From Cyclobacteriaceae bacterium (GTDB taxonomy: Bacteria; Bacteroidota; Bacteroidia; Cytophagales; Cyclobacteriaceae), in contig JALHRJ010000013.1 in NCBI GenBank assembly GCA_022841475.1, positions 1 through 64,000 of the forward strand: a DNA stretch of 64,000 nucleotides, written 5' to 3'. Shown here in pieces: positions 45,543-55,419 of this stretch (positions are counted from its first letter, which is position 1; every line of letters begins with the position of its first letter). Below the pieces are notes generated by a model. The model had not been told where the DNA came from. It ran no database searches and saw only the letters and a program-made list of their open reading frames with translations. Made by a program: the position numbers and the translations under genes.

Positions 45543-48383
45543 ATGAGGTTTTCAAGGTGGGCTTTTAAGAATTTGCTATTTCTTTTTTGCTGGATATCGG
45601 GATCGCTATCATCATATGCTATCAATGGCCAATATCCCATCAAGAATTTTGCTCCGGCTGACTATGGAGCTGGTATCCAAAACATAGACTTTGCACAGAA
45701 TAGAAATTTGAATCTGTTTGTAGCCAATAATCTCGGCATACTCTCCTTTAATGGAAATCAATGGCAAACCCAGGCATTAAACACGGGTAAAAAGCAACGA
45801 TCACTAGCATTTGATGATAGTTCGAATCGCTTATATGTTGGTTCGCAGGGGGAGTTTGGTTTTTTTGAAGGCAACTGGCACTACGTTTCGTTACTCGAAA
45901 AAATTCCGAAGGATCAACAAGACTTTGATGAAGTATGGGATGTTTTCATTTTCGATTCAAGGGTATTCTTTTGCACGTTTCAGGGAATTTATAGCTACGA
46001 TGGAAATAGCGTTTCTATTATTACCAATCCGAAAGGATTTAACCGGTCATTTTTAGCGGGTAATAAATTATTTACACAATCACCAGCCGGTGAACTTTTT
46101 GAAATTGAAGGCGACAAGCTGATTCCTCTCATTCGAAAAGAAAGTGTGAACCAGGTTGTTGCAGGTGTTATCCGCAGTGAAGCGGGGTATGTGTTTGTTT
46201 ATAATTCAGGCAAAGTTGAATTCTTTGATTCGTTTGGAGTAACGGATACATACCCGGATCTGGCTAAGAATCTTTCCGGTACGTATGTGAACCACGTAAC
46301 ACAAATTTCTGATGGCCGGTTAGTAATTTCCACGCAGCGTGCCGGATTGTTTATTTATGATCCGCTTACTAATCAACTAGAAAATATCAGCACCGAAGAA
46401 GGATTAATGTCGAATGCGTGCCTGAGAGTGTTCCAGGATAAAAGTGGTAACCTATGGATAGGAATGCAAAACGGGATCGCCTTAATCGACATCAAATCTC
46501 CCTTGCGTTTAATCAACCAGAATATAGGTATGCAGGGGAGTGGCTACGAGGCTTTTGAAGTACCCGAGGGCACTTACTATACCACTTCCAATGGAATTTA
46601 TTTTCTGCCGATTAATGCTTCAACGAGTTCCTTCCTACATGGAACCGAGGGGCCGGCCTATGGCATGCAGCTGATAAATAAAAAACTTTATGCAGGCCAC
46701 CACACTGGTTTATTTATGTTGGAAAAAGGAAAAGCAACGCGGATCACCACCAGTGATGGACTATGGCAAGTGAAGCAGTTGCAATCAAATCCTAATTATG
46801 CGATTGGAGGTACCTATTCCGGACTCCAGCTTTTTCAGATTAATGCGAGTGGTGAACTACGTGAAGTTCAGCAAATTAAAGGATTCACAGAGTCCAGTAG
46901 ATTTTTTGAGGAAGATAGAAAAGGCAGAATCTGGGTTGGTCAGTATTACAAAGGGTTGTACTTATTAACGCTTAGAGATTCACTGCGTGAAGCAGTTGTA
47001 AACAAAGTTTCTGAATCGCATAAACTCCCCATTCAACAGTATATATTTTTAAGCAGAATAGATGATGAATTATACATCAGCACCGCCAAGGGTATCTTCA
47101 AACTAGACCAGTCAACGGATACGATAGAAGAAGAAGATATATTTTCTAAAGTAGTTGGAAAGAATTGGGTATATCAACTTGTGCAGGATAAGCAAAAGAA
47201 TGTATACATCTATTCCGAAAATCTCGTAGGCTTGTACAAACAGGTGAGTCCAGGAAATTATGTCTATGTACCATCATCTCTTTTTCAGTTACGGCAATCC
47301 TTTAACAATGACTTGTTAAGTGTTTCCCGCAATGTGCAAAATGGTATTCTGTTTAATGCGAATGAGGGTTTTATACATTATAACCCAGACCTGGAGGATA
47401 GGGTTTCAATAGCAATCGAACCCCTTGTGAGCCGGGTATTAAGCGTGGCAGATGATAGCGTTTTGTATTCCCGGATCCCATTTCAAACCAGGTCCGGTTT
47501 TGTTGAACCAATCCGGATCACGGAGGGTACCCGGGTCTTACAATTTGTAGTTGAGTCATTTAAATTTAAAGATGTTAATAATCAACAATTCCGATACCAC
47601 CTCAGGGGTTTTGATGAGGATTTCGGAAAGTGGACTAATGCAAGCCTGAAAGAATATACCAATCTGAAAGTAGGCTTGTATACGTTTCGGGTTCAAACAT
47701 TCGATTCGCGAGGAGAAATCGTAACGAGTCAACCCTTACAGGTTATAGTAACTCCACCATTCTATAAGAGCCTTGTTGCCCGAATAATATATTTCTTGTT
47801 AGGTATTTCCGTTTTGTATCTGATCTACCGTTTCCAGCGTCAATATTATAGAGGAAAAAATGCAAGACTTGAGCAGGTCAGACAAAAGGAGCTGGCGCAG
47901 AAGCAGAAGGAACTTCAGGAATTAAAGGAAGAGCAGATAAAAAGTGAATTACATCATGTAAATAATCTTTTAGCGGCCTCTACCATGAATCTGGTGGTGA
48001 AGAATGAATTTATGGAAAACATAAAAGGGGAAATTCAACAGGTAAAAGTCACTGACAAAGTAGAAGATAAGCAGCGTGCTCTGGAGCGTATTATTAAAGA
48101 AATTGATACAACACTTAGAGTACAAGAAGATTGGAAACAATTCGAACACCACTTTGATCGGGTTCATGGAGATTTTCTGAAACGACTCACTACCCAGTTT
48201 ACTGACCTTACCCCTGGAGAACAAAAGTTGTGTGCTTTCTTGCGCCTTAAAATGGACACTAAAGAAATTGCTAACCTCATGAGTATTTCCTTGCGTGGTG
48301 TTGAGGTTGCACGCTATCGGCTGCGTAAAAAACTAGGGCTCGATGCTCATCAGAATTTGGCGAAGTTTATTCTGGAGTTTTGA
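45543..48383 (+). CDS. One-component membrane regulator: beta-propeller, Y_Y_Y, TM, HTH
   Basis: 946 aa from ATG 45543, with AAAAGG 5 bases upstream (an earlier TTG at 45501 is less likely). Signal-like N-terminus, then a long two-component-regulator-type propeller (repeats such as DKSGNLWIGMQNGIALID and DRKGRIWVGQYYKGLYLL), a Y_Y_Y domain ~668-737, one membrane helix ~745-763, a Lys/Gln/Glu coiled coil ~770-800 and a C-terminal LuxR/GerE-type HTH ~888-946 (LTPGEQKLCAFLRLKMDTKEI...VARYRLRKKL). Histidine kinase and receiver domains are absent, so it is neither an HTCS nor a classical two-component sensor. It probably binds glucan fragments in the periplasm and acts directly on DNA. It is divergent from the hydrolase-barrel gene, its likely target. 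Confidence 0.85.
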   Translation: MRFSRWAFKNLLFLFCWISGSLSSYAINGQYPIKNFAPADYGAGIQNIDFAQNRNLNLFVANNLGILSFNGNQWQTQALNTGKKQRSLAFDDSSNRLYVGSQGEFGFFEGNWHYVSLLEKIPKDQQDFDEVWDVFIFDSRVFFCTFQGIYSYDGNSVSIITNPKGFNRSFLAGNKLFTQSPAGELFEIEGDKLIPLIRKESVNQVVAGVIRSEAGYVFVYNSGKVEFFDSFGVTDTYPDLAKNLSGTYVNHVTQISDGRLVISTQRAGLFIYDPLTNQLENISTEEGLMSNACLRVFQDKSGNLWIGMQNGIALIDIKSPLRLINQNIGMQGSGYEAFEVPEGTYYTTSNGIYFLPINASTSSFLHGTEGPAYGMQLINKKLYAGHHTGLFMLEKGKATRITTSDGLWQVKQLQSNPNYAIGGTYSGLQLFQINASGELREVQQIKGFTESSRFFEEDRKGRIWVGQYYKGLYLLTLRDSLREAVVNKVSESHKLPIQQYIFLSRIDDELYISTAKGIFKLDQSTDTIEEEDIFSKVVGKNWVYQLVQDKQKNVYIYSENLVGLYKQVSPGNYVYVPSSLFQLRQSFNNDLLSVSRNVQNGILFNANEGFIHYNPDLEDRVSIAIEPLVSRVLSVADDSVLYSRIPFQTRSGFVEPIRITEGTRVLQFVVESFKFKDVNNQQFRYHLRGFDEDFGKWTNASLKEYTNLKVGLYTFRVQTFDSRGEIVTSQPLQVIVTPPFYKSLVARIIYFLLGISVLYLIYRFQRQYYRGKNARLEQVRQKELAQKQKELQELKEEQIKSELHHVNNLLAASTMNLVVKNEFMENIKGEIQQVKVTDKVEDKQRALERIIKEIDTTLRVQEDWKQFEHHFDRVHGDFLKRLTTQFTDLTPGEQKLCAFLRLKMDTKEIANLMSISLRGVEVARYRLRKKLGLDAHQNLAKFILEF

Positions 48384-48640
48384 AAGAATGCCACTTATTA
48401 TATAGGCAGAATTCAAAAGTAAAAGATACTGAAATGCATTGTATACGGGTAGGTAGTTTTACTTTCGCGAGGTGTAATTAAGATCTTGTTATACCTGCTA
48501 TAGGACAGTCCGGTACCTGATCATAATCCTTGTATATTATTTCTTAAATGACTAGAATTAGAGAAATAAAGTTGATCCGGAAATGATTTTAGAGGAGGAT
48601 CGGATAGATTGTTTATTATAACTACTTGAATCAGGACATC

Positions 48641-49852
48641 ATGAAAGTACTTTTTTACACACGCGAATACCCACCCCATGTTTATGGCGGAGCCGGTGTT
48701 CATGTGGAATACCTCGCACGTGAGTTATCCCAGTTGATGGAAGTAGAAGTGCGCTGCTTTGGCGATCAGGATAAGGAAGCTGAACAACTGCGAGTTTTAG
48801 GATTCAATTCGGATTCACTCCCTCTAAACAACACAAAACCTGAACTGGCTCCCATCTTTAGAACCCTCAATACTTGTATTCAAATGAACAGCGGGGTTAT
48901 GAATGCCGACATCGTGCATTGCCATACCTGGTATGCTCAGTTTGCAGGCATCTTATCAAAACTTTGTTATGGCATACCGCTGATTGTAACCACCCATTCA
49001 CTTGAACCCCTCCGGCCCTGGAAGCGGGAACAACTGGGTAGGGGATATGACGCTTCTTCGTGGATTGAAAAGACAGCTATTGAAATGGCCGATGCGGTCA
49101 TAGCCGTATCTCAGGAAACCAAAGCGGATGTGCTCAACTATTTTAATGTAGATGAGAAGAAGGTGAGCGTAATTTATAATGGGATTGACCTCGATGAATA
49201 CAGCGAAACTAATGATACATCCGCATTGGATAAATTCGGGATAGATAAATTAAAGCCTTATGTTCTTTTTGTAGGCCGGATCACAAGACAAAAGGGAATT
49301 ATCCATTTGGTAAACGCGATCAGATATATCAATAGCGAAACACAGGTAATATTATGTGCCGGTGCACCAGATACCGAAGAGATTGGCCGCGAAATGAAAC
49401 AGAGCGTGGAAGAAGTTCAGAAAATCAGGAGTAATGTGATCTGGATAGCCGAAATGGTAAGTAAAAGGGAAGCGATCCAATTGTATTCGCATGCGGCCGT
49501 GTTCTGTTGCCCTTCTATCTATGAGCCCTTTGGAATCATCAACATTGAAGCGATGGCGTGTAAAACAGCCGTGGTGGCAAGTAGTGTGGGTGGTATTAAA
49601 GAAGTAGTGGTAGATGGAGAAACCGGAATCCTTGTACCACTGGAACAAGAAACCACAGCACCTTTTGAAGCTTCTCATCCGGACAAATTCTCACGCGATC
49701 TGGCAGCAGGAATCAATAAATTAATGGCCGATAAAAATTTAAGAGAAACCATGGGCGCAGTTGGCAGAAAAAGAGTAGAAAAATATTTTGACTGGAAGGC
49801 GATAGCAAAGCAGACGGAGACTTTATATAAAAAAATTCTGAATCATGATTAA
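48641..49852 (+). CDS. glgA: Glycogen synthase / GT4 alpha-glucosyltransferase (GlgA/GlgM type)
   Basis: 403 aa from ATG 48641 (AGGA 5 bases upstream; an earlier TTG at 48626 adds only five residues). N-terminal YTREYPPHVYGGAGVHVEYL, then HCHTWYAQFAG, FVGRITRQKGI and the E-x7-E motif EPFGIINIE. The closest known group is the corynebacterial-type glycogen synthase (GT4), some of which (GlgM) make maltose-1-phosphate from ADP-glucose. It overlaps glgC by 8 bases, so the two are translationally coupled and make and use ADP-glucose. It is distinct from the second GT4 at 18261. Confidence 0.88.
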   Translation: MKVLFYTREYPPHVYGGAGVHVEYLARELSQLMEVEVRCFGDQDKEAEQLRVLGFNSDSLPLNNTKPELAPIFRTLNTCIQMNSGVMNADIVHCHTWYAQFAGILSKLCYGIPLIVTTHSLEPLRPWKREQLGRGYDASSWIEKTAIEMADAVIAVSQETKADVLNYFNVDEKKVSVIYNGIDLDEYSETNDTSALDKFGIDKLKPYVLFVGRITRQKGIIHLVNAIRYINSETQVILCAGAPDTEEIGREMKQSVEEVQKIRSNVIWIAEMVSKREAIQLYSHAAVFCCPSIYEPFGIINIEAMACKTAVVASSVGGIKEVVVDGETGILVPLEQETTAPFEASHPDKFSRDLAAGINKLMADKNLRETMGAVGRKRVEKYFDWKAIAKQTETLYKKILNHD

Positions 49853-51113
49853 CGATGACGTAATAGCGATCATTCTAGGGGGAGGCCAGGGATCGCGTTT
49901 GTATCCTTTAACAGCTAAACGTTCTAAGCCTGCCGTTCCTATCGCAGGAAAATACCGATTGGTTGACATTCCCTTGTCCAATTGTATTAATTCGAATATC
50001 AGCAGGATGTTCGTGCTTACCCAATTCAATTCGGCTTCGCTTAATCGTCATATTAAGAATACTTACAATTTTAGTTTGTTCAGTCGTGCCTTTGTTGATT
50101 TGCTGGCTGCAGAACAGACCATGTCAAACAAAAATTGGTTCCAGGGCACAGCGGATGCGGTGCGACAAAGTATGCACCACTTTCTCAACCATGAGTTTAA
50201 ATATGTTTTGATTCTTTCGGGCGATCAGTTGTATCAAATGGATTTCAACGTGCTCATTCAACGGCATATTGACAGTGGGGCCCGGATTACCATCGCTACG
50301 TTGCCGGTGAAAGCCGAAGAAGGTGTGGAATTCGGTATCATGAAGACTGACCACGAAAGCATGATCACCAGTTTTATTGAAAAGCCGAATGCAGAAGAAA
50401 TTCTGAAATGGAATTCTGATGTAAGTGAATATATGCAATCAGAAGGTCGATTGTACCTGGCTTCGATGGGTATTTATGTGTTTGACAGGGATTTGTTAAT
50501 TGAGCTGATGAACGATCCGCATACCATTGACTTCGGAAAAGAAATCATTCCGCAATCCATCCGAAAACATAAAGTACTCAGTTATCAGTTTGAAGGCTAT
50601 TGGACGGACATTGGCAATATCCGTTCCTACTATGAAGCTAACCTCAGCTTCACAGATGGGATACCACACTTTAATCTTTTTGATAATAGAAAGCGCATCT
50701 ATACACATGCCAGAATTCTTCCTACTTCTAAAATATCAGGAACATTAATCAATGATTCTGTTATTGCAGATGGTTGCATCATTCATGCTGCTAAAATAGA
50801 ACGATCTGTTATTGGAATAAGGTCAAGAATAGGAAAGGGGAGTACAGTTATCAAAACGTATATGATGGGTAGTGACTCTTACCAAACGCTGTCAGAAATC
50901 GCTGCCCGGCCAGGCGACATCTTGATGGGCATTGGTGAAGATTGTCATATTGAAAATGCTATTCTGGATAAAAGCTGTCAAATTGGAAATAATGTCACGA
51001 TTATTGGTGGTGCGCATCTTCCCAATCAGGAAACAGATTTGTATGTAGTGGCAGGCGGAATTGTAGTTGTAAAAAAAGGTGCTACCATACCCCCTGGATT
51101 TGTGTTAAGTTAG
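49845..51113 (+). CDS. glgC: Glucose-1-phosphate adenylyltransferase
   Basis: 422 aa. The nucleotide-binding N-terminus is ILGGGQGSRLYPLT, followed by KRSKPAVPIAGKYRLVDIPL (the conserved Lys/Arg activator and substrate region), WFQGTADAV, and a left-handed beta-helix C-terminal domain (SVIADGCIIHAA, SVIGIRSRIGKG). It turns glucose-1-phosphate and ATP into ADP-glucose, the committed step for glycogen. The substrate could come directly from the probable GH149 phosphorylase in the locus upstream. ATG 49845 overlaps the end of glgA. Confidence 0.95.
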   Translation: MINDDVIAIILGGGQGSRLYPLTAKRSKPAVPIAGKYRLVDIPLSNCINSNISRMFVLTQFNSASLNRHIKNTYNFSLFSRAFVDLLAAEQTMSNKNWFQGTADAVRQSMHHFLNHEFKYVLILSGDQLYQMDFNVLIQRHIDSGARITIATLPVKAEEGVEFGIMKTDHESMITSFIEKPNAEEILKWNSDVSEYMQSEGRLYLASMGIYVFDRDLLIELMNDPHTIDFGKEIIPQSIRKHKVLSYQFEGYWTDIGNIRSYYEANLSFTDGIPHFNLFDNRKRIYTHARILPTSKISGTLINDSVIADGCIIHAAKIERSVIGIRSRIGKGSTVIKTYMMGSDSYQTLSEIAARPGDILMGIGEDCHIENAILDKSCQIGNNVTIIGGAHLPNQETDLYVVAGGIVVVKKGATIPPGFVLS

Positions 51114-51257
51114 ATAAAGCAAAGTGGTTGTAGCATGTGATAAATGTGAATGCTTTCTTTCGCAGAAAATTGAAATTGGGAAATCGTTGTAAAATATTTT
51201 TCGGCTATATCCCAATCATAATTGTTGTTTGACTAACATAATGATCCAAAGCAAATA

Positions 51258-51836
51258 TTAACTGCCAACTTCTAGTTCCTCGGCTGGTTTAAGAATTTCA
51301 CAGGATAACACAAACGTTGGTTTATAGAATCCGCTGATACGAGCGAATGCTACTTTGAGGATTACGTAATCACCGAGCGTGAGTTTTTTATAGGTTCCTT
51401 CCGGAATTCCGAAGTGCGTAGTTTTTCCAATCGTTATCAGGTATTGCCCTTCATCCAGGAATTTGCTTGTAATGTATCCCTGGTAAATTAATTTCTGATT
51501 GTTCTTAATCAACTTTCCGATATATTCTTCCGGGTATTGGTATCCGTCACAATGCCCGGTCATTAATTGTTCGCGGTCGGAGTTGCTAAGCGTTTCTTCC
51601 TTTTCTGAATATAGACGGATCATATCCAATTTGGCAAGAAGTGGTTCAAATCGCGCATTGTCTTTATCATCCTGAAGTACAACCGGGTTGTTTAAACCCT
51701 TCTGAACCAACCAGGCAAAAAGAAAAGGCACTGGTAACACGACCAGTGGCCAGGGAGATCTAACAGATATTGCACCTATGATGATGAAGGCCGCTACGGG
51801 CAGACTAAAGGGAAGTGTTTGTCGATACGTTGTCAC
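51258..51836 (-). CDS. Hypothetical membrane protein
   Basis: 192 aa. Two hydrophobic segments near the N-terminus (LPVAAFIIIGAIS and PWPLVVLPVPFLFAWLV) make a hairpin in the membrane. The remaining ~140 residues are soluble with mixed alpha/beta character (QYLITIGKTTHFGIP, GDYVILKVAFARI). Not a family I recognise. It stands alone: divergent from 52186 and convergent with glgC. Confidence 0.65.
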   Translation of the reverse strand: MTTYRQTLPFSLPVAAFIIIGAISVRSPWPLVVLPVPFLFAWLVQKGLNNPVVLQDDKDNARFEPLLAKLDMIRLYSEKEETLSNSDREQLMTGHCDGYQYPEEYIGKLIKNNQKLIYQGYITSKFLDEGQYLITIGKTTHFGIPEGTYKKLTLGDYVILKVAFARISGFYKPTFVLSCEILKPAEELEVGS

Positions 51837-52185
51837 TTTATATTTATTTGAAATTTAGATGTCATTTACACTTTTGAAAAGGGGCAGCGATCCTGCCACG
51901 ACCCGTAGCCATAGAAATTATCAATCCAATAGGTGAGAGGTTTCTCCTCTATCAGCATAAAGGAAAGATAATAAAAGACCCAGGAATCGAAATATGAATC
52001 TTACATGATTATTACACTTAATTAAGGGTATGGCGTTGGCTCACCACCAGAAAGGTTATTTGAATATAAATTTAACCGATATAAGATTAACGAAAATTTG
52101 GAAAATTGGCTTGAACTGATTTTTTTAGTATAACTCTAACTTATTGATTCAACTTACTGGCTTTAATCTATCCTAAATCATTCGC
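51837..52185. other. Intergenic region, 349 bases
   Basis: Lies between the leftward membrane protein and the rightward MORN/TPR operon. Only a weak AGAGG...CCTCT stem near 51937-51952 is visible. The last 100 bases before ATG 52186 are very AT-rich, as expected for a promoter, but no -33/-7 pair could be named. Confidence 0.35.
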
Positions 52186-55100
52186 ATGTATTTCTTCCGT
52201 GTTTTTCTCTTTCTTTTCCTGTGTTCATTTCATTTCGTCTCGGGCCAGGTCGATTCGCTTGTAAATTCAGGTCGCCAACTTGAAAAAGCACAAATCTTAT
52301 CAGACTCTGGTTTATATGATTTTGCTATCAAGGAATTAAAACGCATTGAGCCAAGAGATACCAATTACCTGAGCTCGCTTTCAGCGCTTGCCGATGTTTA
52401 TTTATCAAAAGAACAATACCCGGAAGCTATTGAAACTGCCCAACTAGGTTTGCAGCGACCCTCTTCACTTCGATCGAATTTCTTGCTCGCGCAAGGTATG
52501 GCATATACGCAGTATGGTGAATATGAAAAAGCTAAAGCTATTTTTGATACAGGCATTCAGGAGTTTCCCTTTTATCCCGCCTTCATACTGCAGAAAGGCA
52601 AAATGTATTATGCGCAAGGTGCGTATGACGAAGCTGAGAAACTCTTTCTACAAGCATTACATCTGAGTCCCTTTAATTCGATATCTCATCTTCACCTTGG
52701 AATTATTTCGATGGTGCGTGGCGAAAAAATACGGGGTATGATGGCTATGGGAATCTATCTCGCAATCAACAACACAAATAATAAGCAACTGGTATTGTTG
52801 GAGCGGTTCGTAAAAAATGAACTGACTGACGAATACACTGTACCTCCATCTCCGGATAATGCTTTCACCAGGCTGGATGGAATTATACGTTCGCGTATTG
52901 CCATGGAGAAAGAGTATAGAACGCGCATCCCCATCGATGCCGGAGTGGTAAAGCAATATCAGTTGATGTTCGATCAATTGGCTTTGCAAGAATATACTTC
53001 CAACGATCCCTGGATACAATATTATCTACCGGTGTATAAACACCTTATAAAAAATAATCTGCAGGATGCTTTTGTGTATCACATGTTAAAATCCACCTCC
53101 ATCAAACAAGTACCTGAATGGACAAAGAAAAATCAAGGTATCCTTGATAAGTTTTATGTTGAAGTAAACACCACCCTTAAGCTTCTCCGTGCAAAGAAAA
53201 CATTGCCAGAGTTAGGATACAAAGAAGTCGTTTCCTGCTGGTATGATGATAATTCACAGCTGGTGTCTACAGGTAATAAAAATGCGAATGATCAGCCTAT
53301 AGGACTTTGGTACTACTTTTTTGAGAATGGTGAAAAGCAGGCAGAGGGTAACTATAACAGTCAGGGAAATAAAAAGGGTCTTTGGAAATACTATAATGAT
53401 TCAGGTTACCTCATCAACATCGAGAATTTTGACACAGATTTGCGCGAGCGACTAACGCCTGAAGGAAAGCCTTGGCAGAAATATTTCCTCCGAAAAAATA
53501 AAGTGGAAGGTGAAGTATTTATTTATTATCCATGTGGTGCTATAAATGAGCATCTTAATTATTTCGATGGCCTGCGCAATGGACCTGGAGAGACCTATTC
53601 TATTAACGGCACTGTACTTGAACGGTTCACTTATTTAAAAGACAGTTTGCACGGGAAGTACGAAAGCTTTTTCGAGACAGGTGAAAAACAATCGATAAGC
53701 CATTATGAGCGTGGAAATCTGCACGGTACGATCAACCGCTTCCATCGAAACGGAAAAGTGCTTTCACAAGGTGATTATAAGGCCGGTAAGGCCACTGGTA
53801 AGTGGAGGTTTTTTTATGATAATGGGCAGGTAAACGAAGAGGGACAATACATTGATGATAACCCCACTGGAGAATTTCGGTATTATGATCGAAATGGGAG
53901 AATGACGGAGCTAAGAAATTATAACAGCGAGGGCAAGGTGCATGGGGAAAATACATTTTACCACCAGGGAACTCTTCATTACAAAGTAACAAATGAAAAT
54001 GGCAGAATGGTGGCTGTTACTTATTTTGACTTGACCGGCAAAGAAATTGCCTCTTACAAGGAAGTAAACGGAAAATTATCCGGGCGTAGTCATTTACCCA
54101 CTGGTGAGGTTCGATCGGAATATTTTTACCAAGATGGTAAAGCAACCGGTATCTGGAAGTATTATGATAGGTCCGGATATATGGATTCGGAATATGAATA
54201 TGCTGATGATGAAATTCATGGGCAGGTGGTGGAGTACCATCCTAATAAAGCTATTAAAGTAAAAGTCATTTATCAGCATGGTAAAAAGCACGGCCCCTAT
54301 CAAGAGTTTTATTCGAATGGAAAATTGCATGGACAAGGATGGTATCAGGATGGCATGACCCAGCAACGGTGGGTATACTATCACCCTAACGGTGCGATCA
54401 AGTCGGATGAGTTCTTTCTAAATAATGATCAAGTTGGTATAGCTTATTATTATTCACATGACGGAAAGTTGTTTACATCGGATGAAATGAGTCAAGGAAA
54501 TTTTATCGACTACACAATATTTAACGAACAAGAAAAGAAAATTTCTACACTTGAGAACAACGATGGCAAGGTAGAGATAATAGCCAAGTATATGTCCGGG
54601 CGTGAGTTTCAGCGTGTAGAAATTTTATGCGGCAAGATAAATGGAAAAAATAATGTACTGCTCTCTGATGGCACACCATTCCGCTCCCGGAATTATTTGA
54701 ATGGGAAGTTATACGGACTCAGTGAACGTGCTGGTCCATTTGGTGAACTAGTGAGCCAAGGCAATTACATAAATGGAAGCTCAGAAGGAAGGTACATATG
54801 GTATTATCCGAATGGGACCAAAGAAACTATCGGTAACTATCACAACAATGAGCGCGACAGTGTATGGACCTATTATCATGAGGATGGAACGATTTCAAAA
54901 TTGGTTCCCTACGAAAATGGGAAAAGGCAAGGTATTAGTAAAGTTTATAGCCCAGAAGGACAATTGATATTGGAGAAAAAATATAATCAGGGTGATTTAA
55001 TAGCCTATCATGTGGCTGGCACGCCTCAAGATCAGTGGGTAGCATTTTCCGGCAAAGGGACAATAAAGTTGACCAATGCAGATGGAAGGCCTGCTCTGGA

Positions 55101-55419
55101 GGAGCAGTTTGAAAATGGACTACTGCACGGAGTGGAAAAAATTTACTATAAAAGCGGTAAACTATTTTCCCATTCTAACTATACATATGGCGATTTCGAA
55201 GGTCAGCAGATTACCTATTATCCTGATGGAAAGGTCAGGACAAAAAGAAATTACTTAATGGATGAAGAACATGGAAGTTGTGAATGGTATGATGCCACCG
55301 GTAAACTTGAACGGATTGAGCAATATCAATTCGGATTCCTCAATGGCATTTGTACATTATATCAAAGTGGTAAGAAAGTAAAAGAAGCAAAGTTTTGGTA
55401 TGGACTTCCGAAGGAATAA
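52186..55419 (+). CDS. Secreted TPR + MORN_2-repeat protein
   Basis: 1077 aa with a signal peptide (FFRVFLFLFLCSFHFVSGQ). Residues ~40-190 hold TPR-like helical pairs (AEKLFLQALHLSPFNSISHL). From ~360 to the end there are about 25 MORN_2/YwqK-type beta hairpins with the rhythm (F/Y)-Y-x-(N/D)-G-x-x-(H/K)-G-x-(W/Y), for example QEFYSNGKLHGQGWYQDGM. Automatic tools often call this repeat a toxin-antitoxin system antitoxin; nothing here supports that. The repeat is a structural scaffold, and envelope or cell-surface location is expected. It overlaps the next gene by 20 bases, so it is coupled to the transglutaminases. Confidence 0.85.
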   Translation: MYFFRVFLFLFLCSFHFVSGQVDSLVNSGRQLEKAQILSDSGLYDFAIKELKRIEPRDTNYLSSLSALADVYLSKEQYPEAIETAQLGLQRPSSLRSNFLLAQGMAYTQYGEYEKAKAIFDTGIQEFPFYPAFILQKGKMYYAQGAYDEAEKLFLQALHLSPFNSISHLHLGIISMVRGEKIRGMMAMGIYLAINNTNNKQLVLLERFVKNELTDEYTVPPSPDNAFTRLDGIIRSRIAMEKEYRTRIPIDAGVVKQYQLMFDQLALQEYTSNDPWIQYYLPVYKHLIKNNLQDAFVYHMLKSTSIKQVPEWTKKNQGILDKFYVEVNTTLKLLRAKKTLPELGYKEVVSCWYDDNSQLVSTGNKNANDQPIGLWYYFFENGEKQAEGNYNSQGNKKGLWKYYNDSGYLINIENFDTDLRERLTPEGKPWQKYFLRKNKVEGEVFIYYPCGAINEHLNYFDGLRNGPGETYSINGTVLERFTYLKDSLHGKYESFFETGEKQSISHYERGNLHGTINRFHRNGKVLSQGDYKAGKATGKWRFFYDNGQVNEEGQYIDDNPTGEFRYYDRNGRMTELRNYNSEGKVHGENTFYHQGTLHYKVTNENGRMVAVTYFDLTGKEIASYKEVNGKLSGRSHLPTGEVRSEYFYQDGKATGIWKYYDRSGYMDSEYEYADDEIHGQVVEYHPNKAIKVKVIYQHGKKHGPYQEFYSNGKLHGQGWYQDGMTQQRWVYYHPNGAIKSDEFFLNNDQVGIAYYYSHDGKLFTSDEMSQGNFIDYTIFNEQEKKISTLENNDGKVEIIAKYMSGREFQRVEILCGKINGKNNVLLSDGTPFRSRNYLNGKLYGLSERAGPFGELVSQGNYINGSSEGRYIWYYPNGTKETIGNYHNNERDSVWTYYHEDGTISKLVPYENGKRQGISKVYSPEGQLILEKKYNQGDLIAYHVAGTPQDQWVAFSGKGTIKLTNADGRPALEEQFENGLLHGVEKIYYKSGKLFSHSNYTYGDFEGQQITYYPDGKVRTKRNYLMDEEHGSCEWYDATGKLERIEQYQFGFLNGICTLYQSGKKVKEAKFWYGLPKE

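Noticed and set aside
52186-55419. Toxin-antitoxin system (YwqK antitoxin) label
   Set aside because: The similarity is only to MORN_2 repeats. The protein is secreted, over 1000 aa and has no toxin partner.
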